The notes beneath the pieces are model-generated. The model made no database searches. It was not told the origin of the DNA and saw only the letters and a list, made by a program, of their open reading frames with translations. Positions 9,944 through 24,900 of a DNA stretch of 64,000 nucleotides are shown here, piece after piece. The translations under genes were made by a program, and so were the position numbers. The stretch is from Arenicola marina (Eukaryota; Annelida; Polychaeta; Arenicolidae), in NCBI GenBank assembly GCA_964019135.1, contig OZ025258.1:11241961-11305960 (forward strand). Reading direction: 5' to 3'. Within the stretch, counting starts at the first letter, position 1; each line of letters starts with the position of its first letter.

Positions 9944-12900
9944 ATGGAGAGTTCGACCTTGAACGGAACCAAAATGGTGGATTTTACACGTGTTGAAGAT
10001 CAAAAGAGGGATGAAAAGGACGGAGAGGCTGGCCAGGGCGACATCCCCGCCCGCGAGACGTGGGGCAGCAAAGTAGAATTTTTACTGTCCGTTATTGGAT
10101 TCGCGGTGGACTTGGGGAACGTATGGCGGTTTCCTTACATCTGCTACAAGAACGGTGGGGGTATGTATCATCAACAAATCTTATACTTTGACTATATTAA
10201 CATCACTTCATACTGCATATTCATTATCGTGTATGTTTGGTGAACGATGTTGTTGGTATGACAAAGAGTGTTGTCGGTGTTTTGTAAAGCTTAATGCAGT
10301 GTTTTTCTTACACGATATCGCAATGAATAATTTACGTGATATGTAATAATTTATCATCACTTTTAGGCTCATAATCGAAATTATTACTCTTTAGATTAAA
10401 AGAAATGCAGGTGAAAGTGAATGTAACATTTTAAAAGAACTATACTATATCTTAATTCACCTTGGTTTGACTGTATTATCTTTAAATTAACGATGCCGAC
10501 GGCGGCAAGGGTCAAGTGAACGAGGCGGACACAACTTGCTAAGTCTTAAGAATTTATCAAAATATTAACCGATTAACATTGGTATAAAATACCTCTGAAC
10601 CGTACCATGAGACGGTGTTTAAACTAGCCTGATAGTCTAAGCTATTTGGCTCCACATGACAGTGATTTCCCGGGTTATACTAATTTGTCCTTCTTTTTAA
10701 CTAACAGTCCCTGCCTTCTCTCTCCCTCTCGCTATCTCGCCTTTACTAACTAATTACCGAGAAACTATCCAGACTCTCGACAAGTTACCCACCCCGGAAA
10801 ACGCTTAATTAATCCGTTATTAATCCAAGCCGATACATTATTCATAAACTAGGTCTTCGGTCACGCAATGCATTATCGGTCTACTATTGGTAGTATTGGT
10901 AGTAGCGAGTAAAACTATAGGGTTCGTCAGTACCTCCGCTACATCCGTTGTTACAGCAACCGGATAGCACGATGTATTGTTTGTAAACGACATGTTTCTG
11001 ACCATTCACAGGCAACTGTTCAAGTTTTTATATACTATATAACGGTATTCCCTGTTTTTGCAAAACTCAAGCCCAAGTAATTGCTGTCTTGAACGGAGGC
11101 AGTGTATTTAAATATAAGCTCTTTTTAATGCACTGTCATGGTTTATACAATTATTACAGCAAAGGGTTTCATTTATCGACGGGGTGCCGTAAATATTACA
11201 TGCATTTATCGCAAGTAATACGTGTTATTTGACTTTCGCAGGTGCCTTCCTCATACCCTACCTCATCATGCTCATCTTCGGGGGCCTGCCGCTGTTTTAC
11301 ATGGAACTGGCTCTGGGTCAGTTCCATCGCTCTGGCTGCATTTCTATTTGGGAACGGATATGTCCCATGTTTAAAGGTAAGTTTAATCAAAACTAAACTG
11401 TTGTTGCGCTTTCCGCGGAAAGATGTTGTCAGAAGGTGAGAATTACAAACTCATACTTAGCATTTCTGTACACATACGTGTATAAGTCTCAAGTGTGACT
11501 TCTAATATCTGGCGTATGTATGCTTTATGTATGTATCGAACGGAATAAGTCAATTATTCAATTAATTTTAATTTTAAAAGTGTACGCAAGTAAAATCCCA
11601 GGCTATATGGTGTGTGAGGACACTAACTGTATAACGAAAGCAGTCAATATTTGGCACATTCCGCTCATGTATCCGCCAGGTCTCTGCTTATAATACATCT
11701 TACGCAACATCTTTTGTTTGTGATAGAAGTAGAACTTCCGCATGCTTCCGTAGATTTCTTATACATGTGTTCCATTAATAACTCCTGGCATGGGAAGACC
11801 AATTTATAACGTTGTTGGTGTCTTTGGGAAATGCGAAGCAGGTGGTAGTGGGCATAGTTGCCAGCATTCATAATCTGGGTGATTGATCAAATTCGTAAGA
11901 TATAGTATCAGCACTAGTGGTTCTATCAACATCACAATGACAGTATTACTGATATCACGGCCCCATTTTCACTATCGACGATCGCTTAATCCCAATTATG
12001 AGATTTAATTATTTATCTTAAACATTTTTTATATAAATACTATCAAAATGGCGAAGCAGCTTCATTGTTATTGAAGGCGAAATGTAGCACTACGATCCAA
12101 GCGAGGAATGTTCCTGCCATACTCGTTTAAAGCAATACATGGAATGGTAGCAAAAAAGCATGAAGATATCGGAGCCGTTTAAAACAAGAGCGTGACTGAT
12201 GATATCACTTTCCCAGTAAGTAGTCTGTGTGTCCCGGTCGCCCCCCACCCCCTCGCCCTTCCCCACCCCCTCCTCCCCCCGCCCCTGTCGTCCGCCCCCA
12301 GCCCCAGCCCCCCGCCCCCACCCGCTCGCCATCGTCCGCCCGCCCACCCTCCCGTCCATGTCGTCCGTCGTGTCGGTAAATACCCTAATGGCGACCCTTG
12401 TTTATTTGATACATGAGGATTATTTATGACCGCTGACACATGCTAGGTGGGACGGCATGACGGAGAGGCGGGAGAATGGTGGGGGGTGGGGGGGGGGCGG
12501 AGGACGAGGTGGTCGTGCTGGTAGCTGATTCAAGTGGTCATGATTAAGCCTCACATAACCTCGACGGTTGGTCGGCCTCTTTGTGGTCCCTGACTCAATT
12601 GGCTAACGATGTGACAAGTGGCGGAACAGAACCGCTGACCTCGAGTTAGGATAATCACGGGGTGGGTGGGTGGTGGTGCACGGGGGGGGGGGGGGTTGCA
12701 GGGAGAGTGGAATGGGAATGGGAAGGGGGACCGGAGAGGGGGAGAAGTTCCTGGCGAAGGGTTGTATGAGGCGTGGATACATGTATTAATAAATGTATCA
12801 GCGGTCCCAGGGATGCCGTCACGAAGAGAGCTTTGTGGCCTGGGAAGAGCGAAGGGTTATGGTTTATTGGTCTAGATTTGGCGGCTTTGTTGTCGGTGTC

Positions 12901-15900
12901 TTAATTTGGTATTTAAATGCGGTATTGTAAGCAGTGTGCAATTGTATAAAAACTAACTTGTGTGAGGCTTTGTCATGCAGTGCCAAGTAGTAAAACAGGA
13001 ATTATAAAAGTATCTTACCACAACGCGCTCAGTACTGTTGACCGCTGACTCCCGCTCTCGCTAAAACTGTATTACATGCTTTAGTTGGTTTAAATAGGAC
13101 GCTTGAACTCTCTTTTAACCTCAAATTCCGCTCGGTAAAATCATCTTTCCGTCGATGACCCGCTCTACGTCGCAGTTCCACTAAACTCACAAAACTCACT
13201 ATATATATAAAATACCACATAAAATACATCACCATATTAATATACCCTACCTTATCAATGTATGTTAACATAGCAATGTACTTCACCATATCAACATGTC
13301 CCATAATATCAGTCTGCGTCACCATATTGATATACGCCACCATATCAATATGTGCCATGATATCAATCTGCGTCACCATATTGATATACGCTACCATATC
13401 AAGATGTGCCATGATATCAATCTGCGTCACCATATTGATATACGCTACCATATCAATATGTGCCATGATATCAATCTGCGTCACCATATTGATATACGCC
13501 ACCATATCAATATGTGCCATGATATCAATCTGCGTCACCATATTGATATACGCTACCATATCAATATGTGCCATGATATCAATCTGCGTCACCATATTGA
13601 TATACGCCACCATATCAATATGTGCCATGATATCAATCTGCGTCACCATATTGATATACGCCACCATATCAATATGTGCCATGATATCAATCTGCGTCAC
13701 CATATTGATATACGCTACCATATCAATATGTGCCATGATATCAATCTGCGTCACCATATTGATATACGCCACCATATCAATATGTGCCATGATATCAATC
13801 TGCGTCACCATATTGATATACGCTACCATATCAATATGTGCCATGATATCAATCTGCGTCACCATATTGATATACGCCACCATATCAATATGTGCCATGA
13901 TATCAATCTGCGTCACCATATTGATATACGCTACCATATCAATATGTGCCATGATATCAATCTGCGTCACCATATTGATATACGCCACCATATCAATATG
14001 TGCCATGATATCAATCTGCGTCACCATATTGATATACGCCACCATATCAATATGTGCCATGATATCAATCTGTCACCATATTGATATACGCCACCATATC
14101 AATATGTGCCATGATATCAATCTGCGTCACCATATTGATATACGCCACCATATCAATATGTGCCATGATATCAATCTGTCACCATATTGATATACGCTAC
14201 CATATCAAGATGTGCCATGATATCAATCTGCGTCACCATATTGATATACGCTACCATATCAATATGTGCCATGATATCAGTCTGCGTCACCATATTGATA
14301 TACGCCACCATATCAATATGTGCCATGATATCAATCTGCGTCACCATATTGATATACGCTACCATATCAATATGTGCCATGATATCAATCTGCGTCACCA
14401 TATTGATATACGCCACCATATCAATATGTGCCATGATATCAATCTGCGTCACCATATTGATATACGCCACCATATCAATATGTGCCATGATATCAATCTG
14501 CGTCACCATATTGATATACGCTACCATATCAATATGTGCCATGATATCAGTCTGCGTCACCATATTGATATACGCCACCATATCAATATGTGCCATGATA
14601 TCAATCTGCGTCACCATATTGATATACGCTACCATATCAATATGTGCCATGATATCAGTCTGCGTCACCATATTGATATACGCCACCATATCAATATGTG
14701 CCATGATATCAGTCTGCGTCACCATATTGATATACGCTACCATATCAATATGTGCCATGATATCAATCTGCGTCACCATATTGATATACGCCACCATATC
14801 AATATGTGCCATGATATCAATCTGCGTCACCATATTGATATACGCTACCATATCAATATGTGCCATGATATCAATCTGCGTCACCATATTGATATACGCC
14901 ACCATATCAATATGTGCCATGATATCAATCTGCGTCACCATATTGATATACGCTACCATATCAATATGTGCCATGATATCAATCTGCGTCACCATATTGA
15001 TATACGCCACCATATCAATATGTGCCATGATATCAATCTGCGTCACCATATTGATATACGCCACCATATCAATATGTGCCATGATATCAATCTGTCACCA
15101 TATTGATATACGCCACCATATCAATATGTGCCATGATATCAATCTGCGTCACCATATTGATATACGCCACCATATCAATATGTGCCATGATATCAATCTG
15201 TCACCATATTGATATACGCTACCATATCAAGATGTGCCATGATATCAATCTGCGTCACCATATTGATATACGCTACCATATCAATATGTGCCATGATATC
15301 AGTCTGCGTCACCATATTGATATACGCCACCATATCAATATGTGCCATGATATCAATCTGCGTCACCATATTGATATACGCTACCATATCAATATGTGCC
15401 ATGATATCAATCTGCGTCACCATATTGATATACGCCACCATATCAATATGTGCCATGATATCAATCTGCGTCACCATATTGATATACGCCACCATATCAA
15501 TATGTGCCATGATATCAATCTGCGTCACCATATTGATATACGCTACCATATCAATATGTGCCATGATATCAGTCTGCGTCACCATATTGATATACGCCAC
15601 CATATCAATATGTGCCATGATATCAATCTGCGTCACCATATTGATATACGCCACCATATCAATATGTGCCATGATATCAGTCTGCGTCACCATATTGATA
15701 TACGCCACCATATCAATATGTGCCATGATATCAATCTGCGTCACCATATTGATATACGCTACCATATCAATATGTGCCATGATATCAATCTGCGTCACCA
15801 TATTGATATACGCTACCATATCAATATGTGCCATGATATCAATCTGCGTCACCATATTGATATACGCCACCATATCAATATGTGCCATGATATCAATCTG

Positions 15901-18900
15901 CGTCACCATATTGATATACGCTACCATATCAATATGTGCCATGATATCAGTCTGCGTCACCATATTGATATACGCCACCATATCAATATGTGCCATGATA
16001 TCAATCTGTCACCATATTGATATACGCTACCATATCAAGATGTGCCATGATATCAGTCTGCGTCACCATATTGATATACGCCACCATATCAATATGTGCC
16101 ATGATATCAATCTGCGTCACCATATTGATATACGCTACCATATCAAGATGTGCCATGATATCAATCTGCGTCACCATATTGATATACGCCACCATATCAA
16201 TATGTGCCATGATATCAATCTGCGTCACCATATTGATATACGCCACCATATCAATATGTGCCATGATATCAATCTGTCACCATATTGATATACGCTACCA
16301 TATCAAGATGTGCCATGATATCAATCTGCGTCACCATATTGATATACGCTACCATATCAATATGTGCCATGATATCAATCTGCGTCACCATATTGATATA
16401 CGCTACCATATCAATATGTGCCATGATATCAATCTGCGTCACCATATTGATATACGCCACCATATCAATATGTGCCATGATATCAATCTGTCACCATATT
16501 GATATACGCTACCATATCAAGATGTGCCATGATATCAATCTGCGTCACCATATTGATATACGCTACCATATCAATATGTGCCATGATATCAGTCTGCGTC
16601 ACCATATTGATATACGCCACCATATCAATATGTGCCATGATATCAGTCTGCGTCACCATATTGATATACGCTACCATATCAATATGTGCCATGATATCAA
16701 TCTGCGTCACCATATTGATATACGCCACCATATCAATATGTGCCATGATATCAATCTGCGTCACCATATTGATATACGCTACCATATCAATATGTGCCAT
16801 AATATCAGTCTGCGTCAACATATTGATATACGCCACCATATCAACATGTCCCATAATATCAATCTGCGTCACCATATTGATATACGCCACCATATCAATA
16901 TGTGCCATGATATCAATCTGTCACCATATTGATATACGCTACCATATCAATATGTGCCATGATATCAATCTGTCACCATATTGATATACGCTACCATATC
17001 AACATGTCCCATAATATCAATCTGCGTCACCATATTGATATACGCCACCATATCAACATGTCCCATAATATCAATCTGCGTCACCATATTGATATACGCC
17101 ACCATATCAATATGTGCCATGATATCAATCTGTCACCATATTGATATACGCTACCATATCAATATGTGCCATGATATCAATCTGCGTCACCATATTGACA
17201 TACGCCACCATATCAACACCCCACTGTATCAATATACCTCATACCTCACCAAATCAATATATATATATATATACCTTACCATACCAGTATACCGCGATGA
17301 CCATATCAACATGTCCCATAATATCAATCTGCGTCACCATATTGATATACGCCACCATATCAATATGTGCCATGATATCAATCTGTCACCATATTGATAT
17401 ACGCTACCATATCAATATGTGCCATGATATCAATCTGTCACCATATTGATATACGCTACCATATCAACATGTCCCATAATATCAATCTGCGTCACCATAT
17501 TGATATACGCCACCATATCAACATGTCCCATAATATCAATCTGCGTCACCATATTGATATACGCCACCATATCAATATGTGCCATGATATCAATCTGTCA
17601 CCATATTGATATACGCTACCATATCAATATGTGCCATGATATCAATCTGCGTCACCATATTGACATACGCCACCATATCAACACCCCACTGTATCAATAT
17701 ACCTCATACCTCACCAAATCAATATATATATATATACCTTACCATACCAGTATACCGCGATGACCATATCAACATGTCCCATGATATAATCTACATTATC
17801 ATATCAATATACCCCACCATGTCAATGTAGCCCACCATGTCCATATACCCCACCATATCAATATAGCTCACCATATCAGTATGGCCCAAGAAATCAATCT
17901 ACATCACCATATCAATATACCCCACTATATCAATATAGCTCACCATATCAATATTCTCCAAATCACAACTATCAACCAGCGATATATGCCAGGGTTGTTC
18001 CGTGTTTAAACTTGTACCAGCACTGGTACAATACATCCCATACCTCACTTGGGCACTCAATACCATTGCGACTGCCAATGTTAAGACATCTACCGTCAGG
18101 GTCGGATCCAGATATGCTGGAAAAGAGGCGGGGGGGGGGGAGCGGTCGCGAGTAATGGCCTAGTTTTTTGGTTTTCATTTATTAAATGATGTACATTTCG
18201 GCCCTAAAAGTGGGGGGGGGGCGGGGCCGGGGCCGGGGCCGGGACGCCCCCCCCCTCCTCCTGGATCCGCCCGTGACGACCTATAAAGTAGGACATGGGA
18301 CCTTTATCCTACGACCGCACAGACATGGCCACAGCGGGGCTTGAACCATCGATCCACGTTAGGCTCTCAGGTGATCAGAGCATTCAACGCGTGCTCAACG
18401 ATATTGGTCGCCAGCTATTTTCATTATACCGACTACATACGAGGAAATAGGTCACCCACCAATTTGTGGAAACGGAAGTGGTCACAAGTGCAGCGGTGTG
18501 AAGGTCAGCGAGTTCGAATTTAAATACCCACCAACTGGTCTGGATTGTGGTTGTAGTCTACAATAGGTTGTCATTAGTGATCAAGTGGACTAAGTACTCT
18601 ATTCCTATGGTAAACATATGCACATATCCGTCAGGCATCTTCATTTTGAAACAGACATTCTAAACTGCGGTGTCACTGGGTGTTCATAACTCTGCCGCTT
18701 GATTGTCTAGCGTACATGCAGGTATACATGTATATCACAAATGCAGGGATATTTAGTATAGACTTAGGATTTCCGATTGTTGTATCTCGTCAAAACCTTT
18801 AAAATGAATTGGGGGGTCCAAATGGTCCGCACCCCCGTACCCCTCTTTGAGGAAGAACGGCATCTGAGGCGGCGTAGACCCACCCCCCCCCCCCATCCCC

Positions 18901-21900
18901 CATCGGATCGTGGACCCCCGGTCGCAATTGGTTTCAAATAACCCGGGGTCTATTTCAATTACAAGGATACACATTTAATGCCAGTTAAGAGAATACGAAT
19001 TATAATTATAATATTGATATTAATAAAGGTTCCATATTTGATATGCCGGAACATAATTATTGTATGATGAAAAAAGTGCTTATGCCTCTGACGCCGATCC
19101 AACGTAAAAAAAGAAGAAATTTTCCACTATGAACAAAACGTTGGGAAGCTTTCAGCCCTAGATCCGCCCAGGAATATATATCACACATTGTTCGCAACCG
19201 CGTTGACTCACTCAGGATGCATCAACTCAGCTGCGGCTTCTCAGACCCCGCCCCCCACCCCTCCCCACACACACACCCACTCCTCTCCCTCACCCTCACC
19301 ACCACCCGTTGCATAGAACTGAACACTGGGTAGAATGTGGTGACTTCAAACCCGGTGAAACACTTCGTGGGTTTAATGGTTGCTGTTCAGCCGCTATCAC
19401 GTATGGGTTACACTCGACTGGCGAAAAACCTGCCCGGCGTGGGTTGGGCGGGCCATGGGAAATACGCAATCTCGGTTGATTAATGGCTACCATCTCTTGA
19501 CCTTACTGGTGGGTAGAAATAATTATTTTATGATTCGAAGGCTATAACCATGGGCAGGTTGGTCCCGCAGCCGCACTTTTTGACCGTATATATAGCGCGT
19601 TAGCTGTCTCGCAAATCCTGATGTTTATTTACGTTTCCCTCTGCCTTAATGATACACACAGCTTGACATGACCTATATATAAGTGAGCGAGAAGCTATTT
19701 GCGACGCGCCCTGGAATAACTTCGCAATGCTTTGTTTTCTCTTGATGTTTTCTGCCTGTAGCTCTTGAGCCCGTAAACTCTTCTTATTTATCGGGGTTTT
19801 TTTCTCGCGACTCTTTTCGGTTTTGCAATTTGCTGGGTACGGCTTCGCTACCTCGCGTACAATTTCTTGAAGGGTATATATATTGTATCGGGTCGTTCGC
19901 CATATTGATAAGGCTATTTTCCGTGTTTTAGTGCATAATCATTATCCCAGGAGCTTACATGTGTGCAACATTGGGCAACACACTGATTTATAACTTCACT
20001 TCGTGTGGGTGCTTGTGTGTGACTAGCGCCAGTCTGTTATCTTGCGTCAAGCGCTCATGATACCAGCAATAGTAAAAATGTCTTTCAGACCAACCAACGT
20101 GTGTACTGCTTGGGACCGCTGGCAAGGAGGCCACCGTAATAATTTTGATAGAATGCTCGTTTTCCTCGTATAAGAAGATTAGGAATATGTAGTGATCCGC
20201 ACGGACCATTATGGATAAAGATACCATCCATAAGCTTCACCGCTATATCTGCCACTTAAACCAGGGTCGCATTAGCTCAAGCTTACCTCCCTATGGTGCC
20301 TAGCTCCACCAACATTTTAACGGCCATCTCCCCACACATAAAAGAAATAGTAATAAAGCTTTGAACTTTACGATATGTTTTAATGGCTTCTTTATTTTTT
20401 ACTCTAATACCATTTAAATGTCATCACCTCGCCCGTGCCACGTAGTTTTCCCGCTCTTTTTTCTCCGTCTTTCCTCCAATGAAGCATTCTTCACCTGTCA
20501 TCGCCCACTTGACATATGTGGGAGGTGCATTACAACATATCTCTGGTTTAATGTGATAGCGGCCGTGATGTATGCAACGACCGCATGCCACTCCCCTCTT
20601 ACGAGGATATCAAGGGGCTGAGCCACCGTGTGGTTTTGCCCCAAAGAGATGTCCGCACTCATACACGACTTCGCAATTATACGCCATCTTGGAAACAGCG
20701 TGACTGGCGCAAAGAAATCTTGGAAATATTTTCGGTGTTCTCTTGATTTGTTCTGTGGAACTTTTTCCGTTAAATAGATGATATTATTGCATGTTGAAGT
20801 GCCTACAAAATACGTTATCATGCGATGACGCCATCTTGGCATCTCGCAAGGACCAAAATAATACTCAGGGGCCGGCCCGATAGCTCAGTGGGCTAGAGCG
20901 CTTGCATTGAGTGCTCTGGTCACATGAGAGCCTAACGGCAAGTGAATCGGTGGTTCGAGCCCTGCTGTGGCCATGTCTGTGTGGTCGTAGGATAAAATCA
21001 CATGTCTTTCTTCGTAAAGAGTAGAGGGGATCCCCCGGGGACATGGCTCCACTCTCCCTTCCTTATCTCATTGACGCGATATGACCAAAAGTGGTTAAAG
21101 CGTTCTGAATAACCAACCAACCAGCAAAAATAATATCCACATTATTTAATGGAAGTCTAAATGGCTCTTTCTCTGCATCTCTCGATCGTTTGACACATCG
21201 AACGACCTTTCGCTTGCCACAAACACCACTCTAGGCACTGAAGTATAAACAGTTTATTTTGCAGAACCCGTTGCAACGGTCAGCTCGATAGGCCTATGCA
21301 ACTTTTAGGCAATATGTTTTGTATTTTTTTGTATTATCAACATTCTCCATGTCAAATAAGTATATTATATCTTGATTCAAATCCCGAAAGCCTGTGGGCT
21401 ATCCGCAGAGAAGCGTATTTGTTCACCGGAGCAGAACCGGAGCATGACCGACTTTATATCCCGGCACGCCTGTTAGCTGTTCGGTATTCTGTGTGATGTC
21501 GACCGTGGCTCGCTACCACGTCCGTGCGCGATAAAATATTCCTAGCAACTTTATGTTGAAATTGCTGTCTTACAGATTCAACGAGATACAAAACATATGC
21601 ATCATGATTTTGAGATACTTTTAGCCTTGATTCTAAAATAAAAAAAAATCTAAGATGGCGCATGTAAGTAGGCTGCTTCAACAAGATGGTATGCACAGAA
21701 CCGGCGTGCTTATCGAAACATGCGTAAATCATGTCAATACGTCAGCAAATTGAACGTAGTTCGCATATATCCCGTCAATAGTGACACTCACCTCAATTAT
21801 GGATCAGCTAACATAACCTTAACAGTGAAATGTGATGTTAAATGCATCAAAGATAAACTAGTCTGCTGTCTACCCTATTGCTAGAATGTCCTTAATCTTA

Positions 21901-24900
21901 GGTGATAGGTAGGCCTAATGAGCATTCTACTAGAACCATATTACGAGATCTTCAAATACTATATTTCCAAAAAAAAAATGTTTTCGATACTTATACCACC
22001 GCGCTCAAAGCCAAGTTGTGCTGGGCCTCATCTATTCAAGATAAGGACAATATTGCCAAGTATTTTCTGGCAATAATGTTTTATTGTCGACAGATGATTG
22101 ATGCGCTGCTCGATAAAGGTAATTTTAGGTAATCTTATTGGCCCGACATCAAGCTGTAGCACTCCACCTCGCGACCTCGACGGGATAATGGAAATGAACG
22201 GCTGCTACAGGTTGATGACGAGCCAATGAAATGCGTATTACAATTATTACGAGTTCAATTTAAATTCAAGGTTATAATTCACATAAATTCACGTATGTGC
22301 TGGGTATTAATATTTGTCCGTGCCATCATTGATTTAACCTTCGCATATATACAACGTTCGAAGTGAAAAGTGTATCGCTTACAAGCCTTCCTACATCTTG
22401 TGAGCCAGTCGCCTTATTTTTACACCATACCAGTAAGTTTATATATATGTCAGTAGATCACTGTACGCAAACGGCGGCCCTTAACTGTACCACTGCGTAC
22501 AGTGGTATAGGGTGACCAGGAATCTTGGCACGTGCAGCCAGGCAGCCCGTATAAATCCAGAAACCACAATTCGTTTGAGCGTGACGTCATGTTTCATTGT
22601 TCAACGCAATGTCACCATGGCAACGATTGACTATGGGGGGGGGGGCGGTTTGGGTCAGATTACATCACTTTATCTGCCTTCAGATGTAATGCCATTGTTC
22701 TAGCTAACACGACCATCCACATGTAATAATGCCAAGGATAGTGATAATGCACCATAACCATCTTGCGGTCCCATCAATATAACAAAGAGATCCGTCAAGC
22801 ATAGCTTGAGAAGAGGCGAAAATCGGCGTTTTGGGATTAGTTCGACCATGTTAAGACCATCTACGAGTTCAGTATATCGGGGCTACATGGCACTCTGTGG
22901 GCTGCTTTTTAAACAAAAACCCTACAAAATGCTACAAAACGCTATTCTACATGGCCATCAACTCGTAATAATGCCCGACATTTTATGTTATGTTCTATCA
23001 TTGAAATACATGTATGATACATGTATGATTCACTTTCTTTCGTTGAAGATATGTATGCGCTACAACGCTATGTAAATATGTATTTATGCCATAAGGACTT
23101 TGCTTCAACTACCATATAGTGTCTCGCATGGGAACTAGTGCTCTGGTCACATTTGAGCCTAACGGCAAGAGTAGGGGGTTACCCCCGGGGGCTTGGCTCC
23201 ACTCTCACTTTCTTCTCCCATTGACGCGATATGACCAAAAGTGGTTAAAGCGTCATGAATATACAACTAGGGAGCCCCTTGAAGCGAAGTTCTTTGCCCT
23301 TGGTTCTCAAGTTCTGAAGTTTAACAATAAAGATAAGCCACACATTTCCCAAGTACTGAACACCAGCAAGAATATGTCATGTATCCAATAACTGTATCAA
23401 GTAAAGACAGGTTGATACGCCATTGCTTATTTTAAAGCACACATGCAGCTAGCAAGAATAGTTCAATGGTCAATAATGTGTCATCAACATGTTTCATCAG
23501 CCATTGTTTAATTTCAAGATGATAATGTAAGGCATATTTCCAAAGCATTTAACACCAACCAAACACGCTATGCATCAATTAAACGTATCAGATGATATTT
23601 TAACGGCGATGCTTTTTAAGACATTTTTTTCCACATTTTAGGAATCGGATTCGGGATTTGCATCATATCCTGTTACGTCGCCATGTATTACAACACGGTG
23701 ATCGCCTGGGCGGTGTATTTCTTGGTGGCCTCGCTACGGGAAGAAGTGCCCTGGGCGCGCTGCCGGGACCCATGGCAGACACCGGACTGCGTAGACTTCT
23801 TCACCCTGGCCACAGCGAACTCCTCCACGGTGTTGCCCAACACTTCTAGATCCGCAGCCCTGGAGTACTTCGAGTGAGTGCAAATATCATGTCCAAGGCA
23901 GCCCTATAATGCTTCAAGTTTATTTACCTTCAGTGTCATTATACGGAATAACGTCACATTGTTTCTGAGCGTTGCATGATATTTCTTTTGAAAATTCTGC
24001 TACATTTGTCTTCAATGCAAACAGTTCACTGTGCGGAAGATGGAATCATTATTTGTCCTACTTTGTGCATTTTGCTTAACAATGGAAGGTCGTAATATTG
24101 ATTAAAATTACGTGTGCGTCCCCCATACATACATGGAAGGCATGATCTCTATTGCAGGGAATTACTTCATTTCCCACCCTAGTTTCTTTTCATTATCTAT
24201 TTATTACAAAAATTGGCCGTTAAATCTTGATAAAATTTGCGTGTCCCTTGAATAGACTTCATGTCATGACAGCTTACTTGGAAGCTATGACCTGTACTGC
24301 AAGGAATTACTTCCTTCCCCGCCCGGTTTCTTGTCATTGTCTATTTATTACACAAATTGGAGGTTAACATCTTGATCATGTCATGGCAGCTGACACGGAA
24401 GGTATGACCTGCACTGAAGGGAACTCTCCTTTTCCTGCCCAGGTTGCTTGTCATTATCTACTTGTCACGCAGGTACGGGGTGCTGGAGTCCCAGTATGCC
24501 AGCGGCCTGGGTCACCTCGGGGGAGTCAAGTGGTCCCTAGCCCTCTGCCTCATTGCTGTCTTCATCGTCGTATATTTCTCCATGTGGAAGGGCATTAAAA
24601 GTTCCGGAAAGGTAAGATTGGCGTCACACGTTATTAGTAATATGATCGTACTTTACCAATAAGTAATTAATTAATTAGTTTTACATATTGACGGAAACAT
24701 AAATATTGAATGGAAGAAATATCTTCAGTCTCAGCTATATAACTAGCTATTATAATTTTAATAGGCAAAATTGCAAATTTGTCCTTAAGCATACGTTCCT
24801 AATATGGATAGGTGCTATCTAAAAAATGCAAGCGTATATTTATTAATTCAGATATTCCGAGGGGATACATCTAGATTAATATTCAAAATTAATCTCGCTT

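Larger units (their letters stand above)
17961..20867 (+). other. Transporter intron 2, central part with scattered repeats
   Basis: Holds the MITE-like copies and SINE piece listed separately. The remainder (about 18980-20867) shows only short simple-sequence patches, such as a C/A-rich run near 19245-19310. No coding sequence is supported. Confidence 0.5.

Noticed and set aside
13029-17830. Open frames of 200-360 codons on both strands across the minisatellite
   Set aside because: They arise because the 54-bp period is a multiple of three and the unit lacks stops in several frames. The peptides are the same 18-residue repeat throughout and lie inside a transporter intron.
13225-17960. CRISPR-like array
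   Set aside because: The units are contiguous with no unique spacers, and the window is clearly animal nuclear DNA.
20868-20965. tRNA genes at the SINE heads (also at 1-118, 27.26 kb and 47.36 kb)
   Set aside because: Each head is followed by the same non-tRNA body and tail, and the copies have target duplications. They are SINEs.
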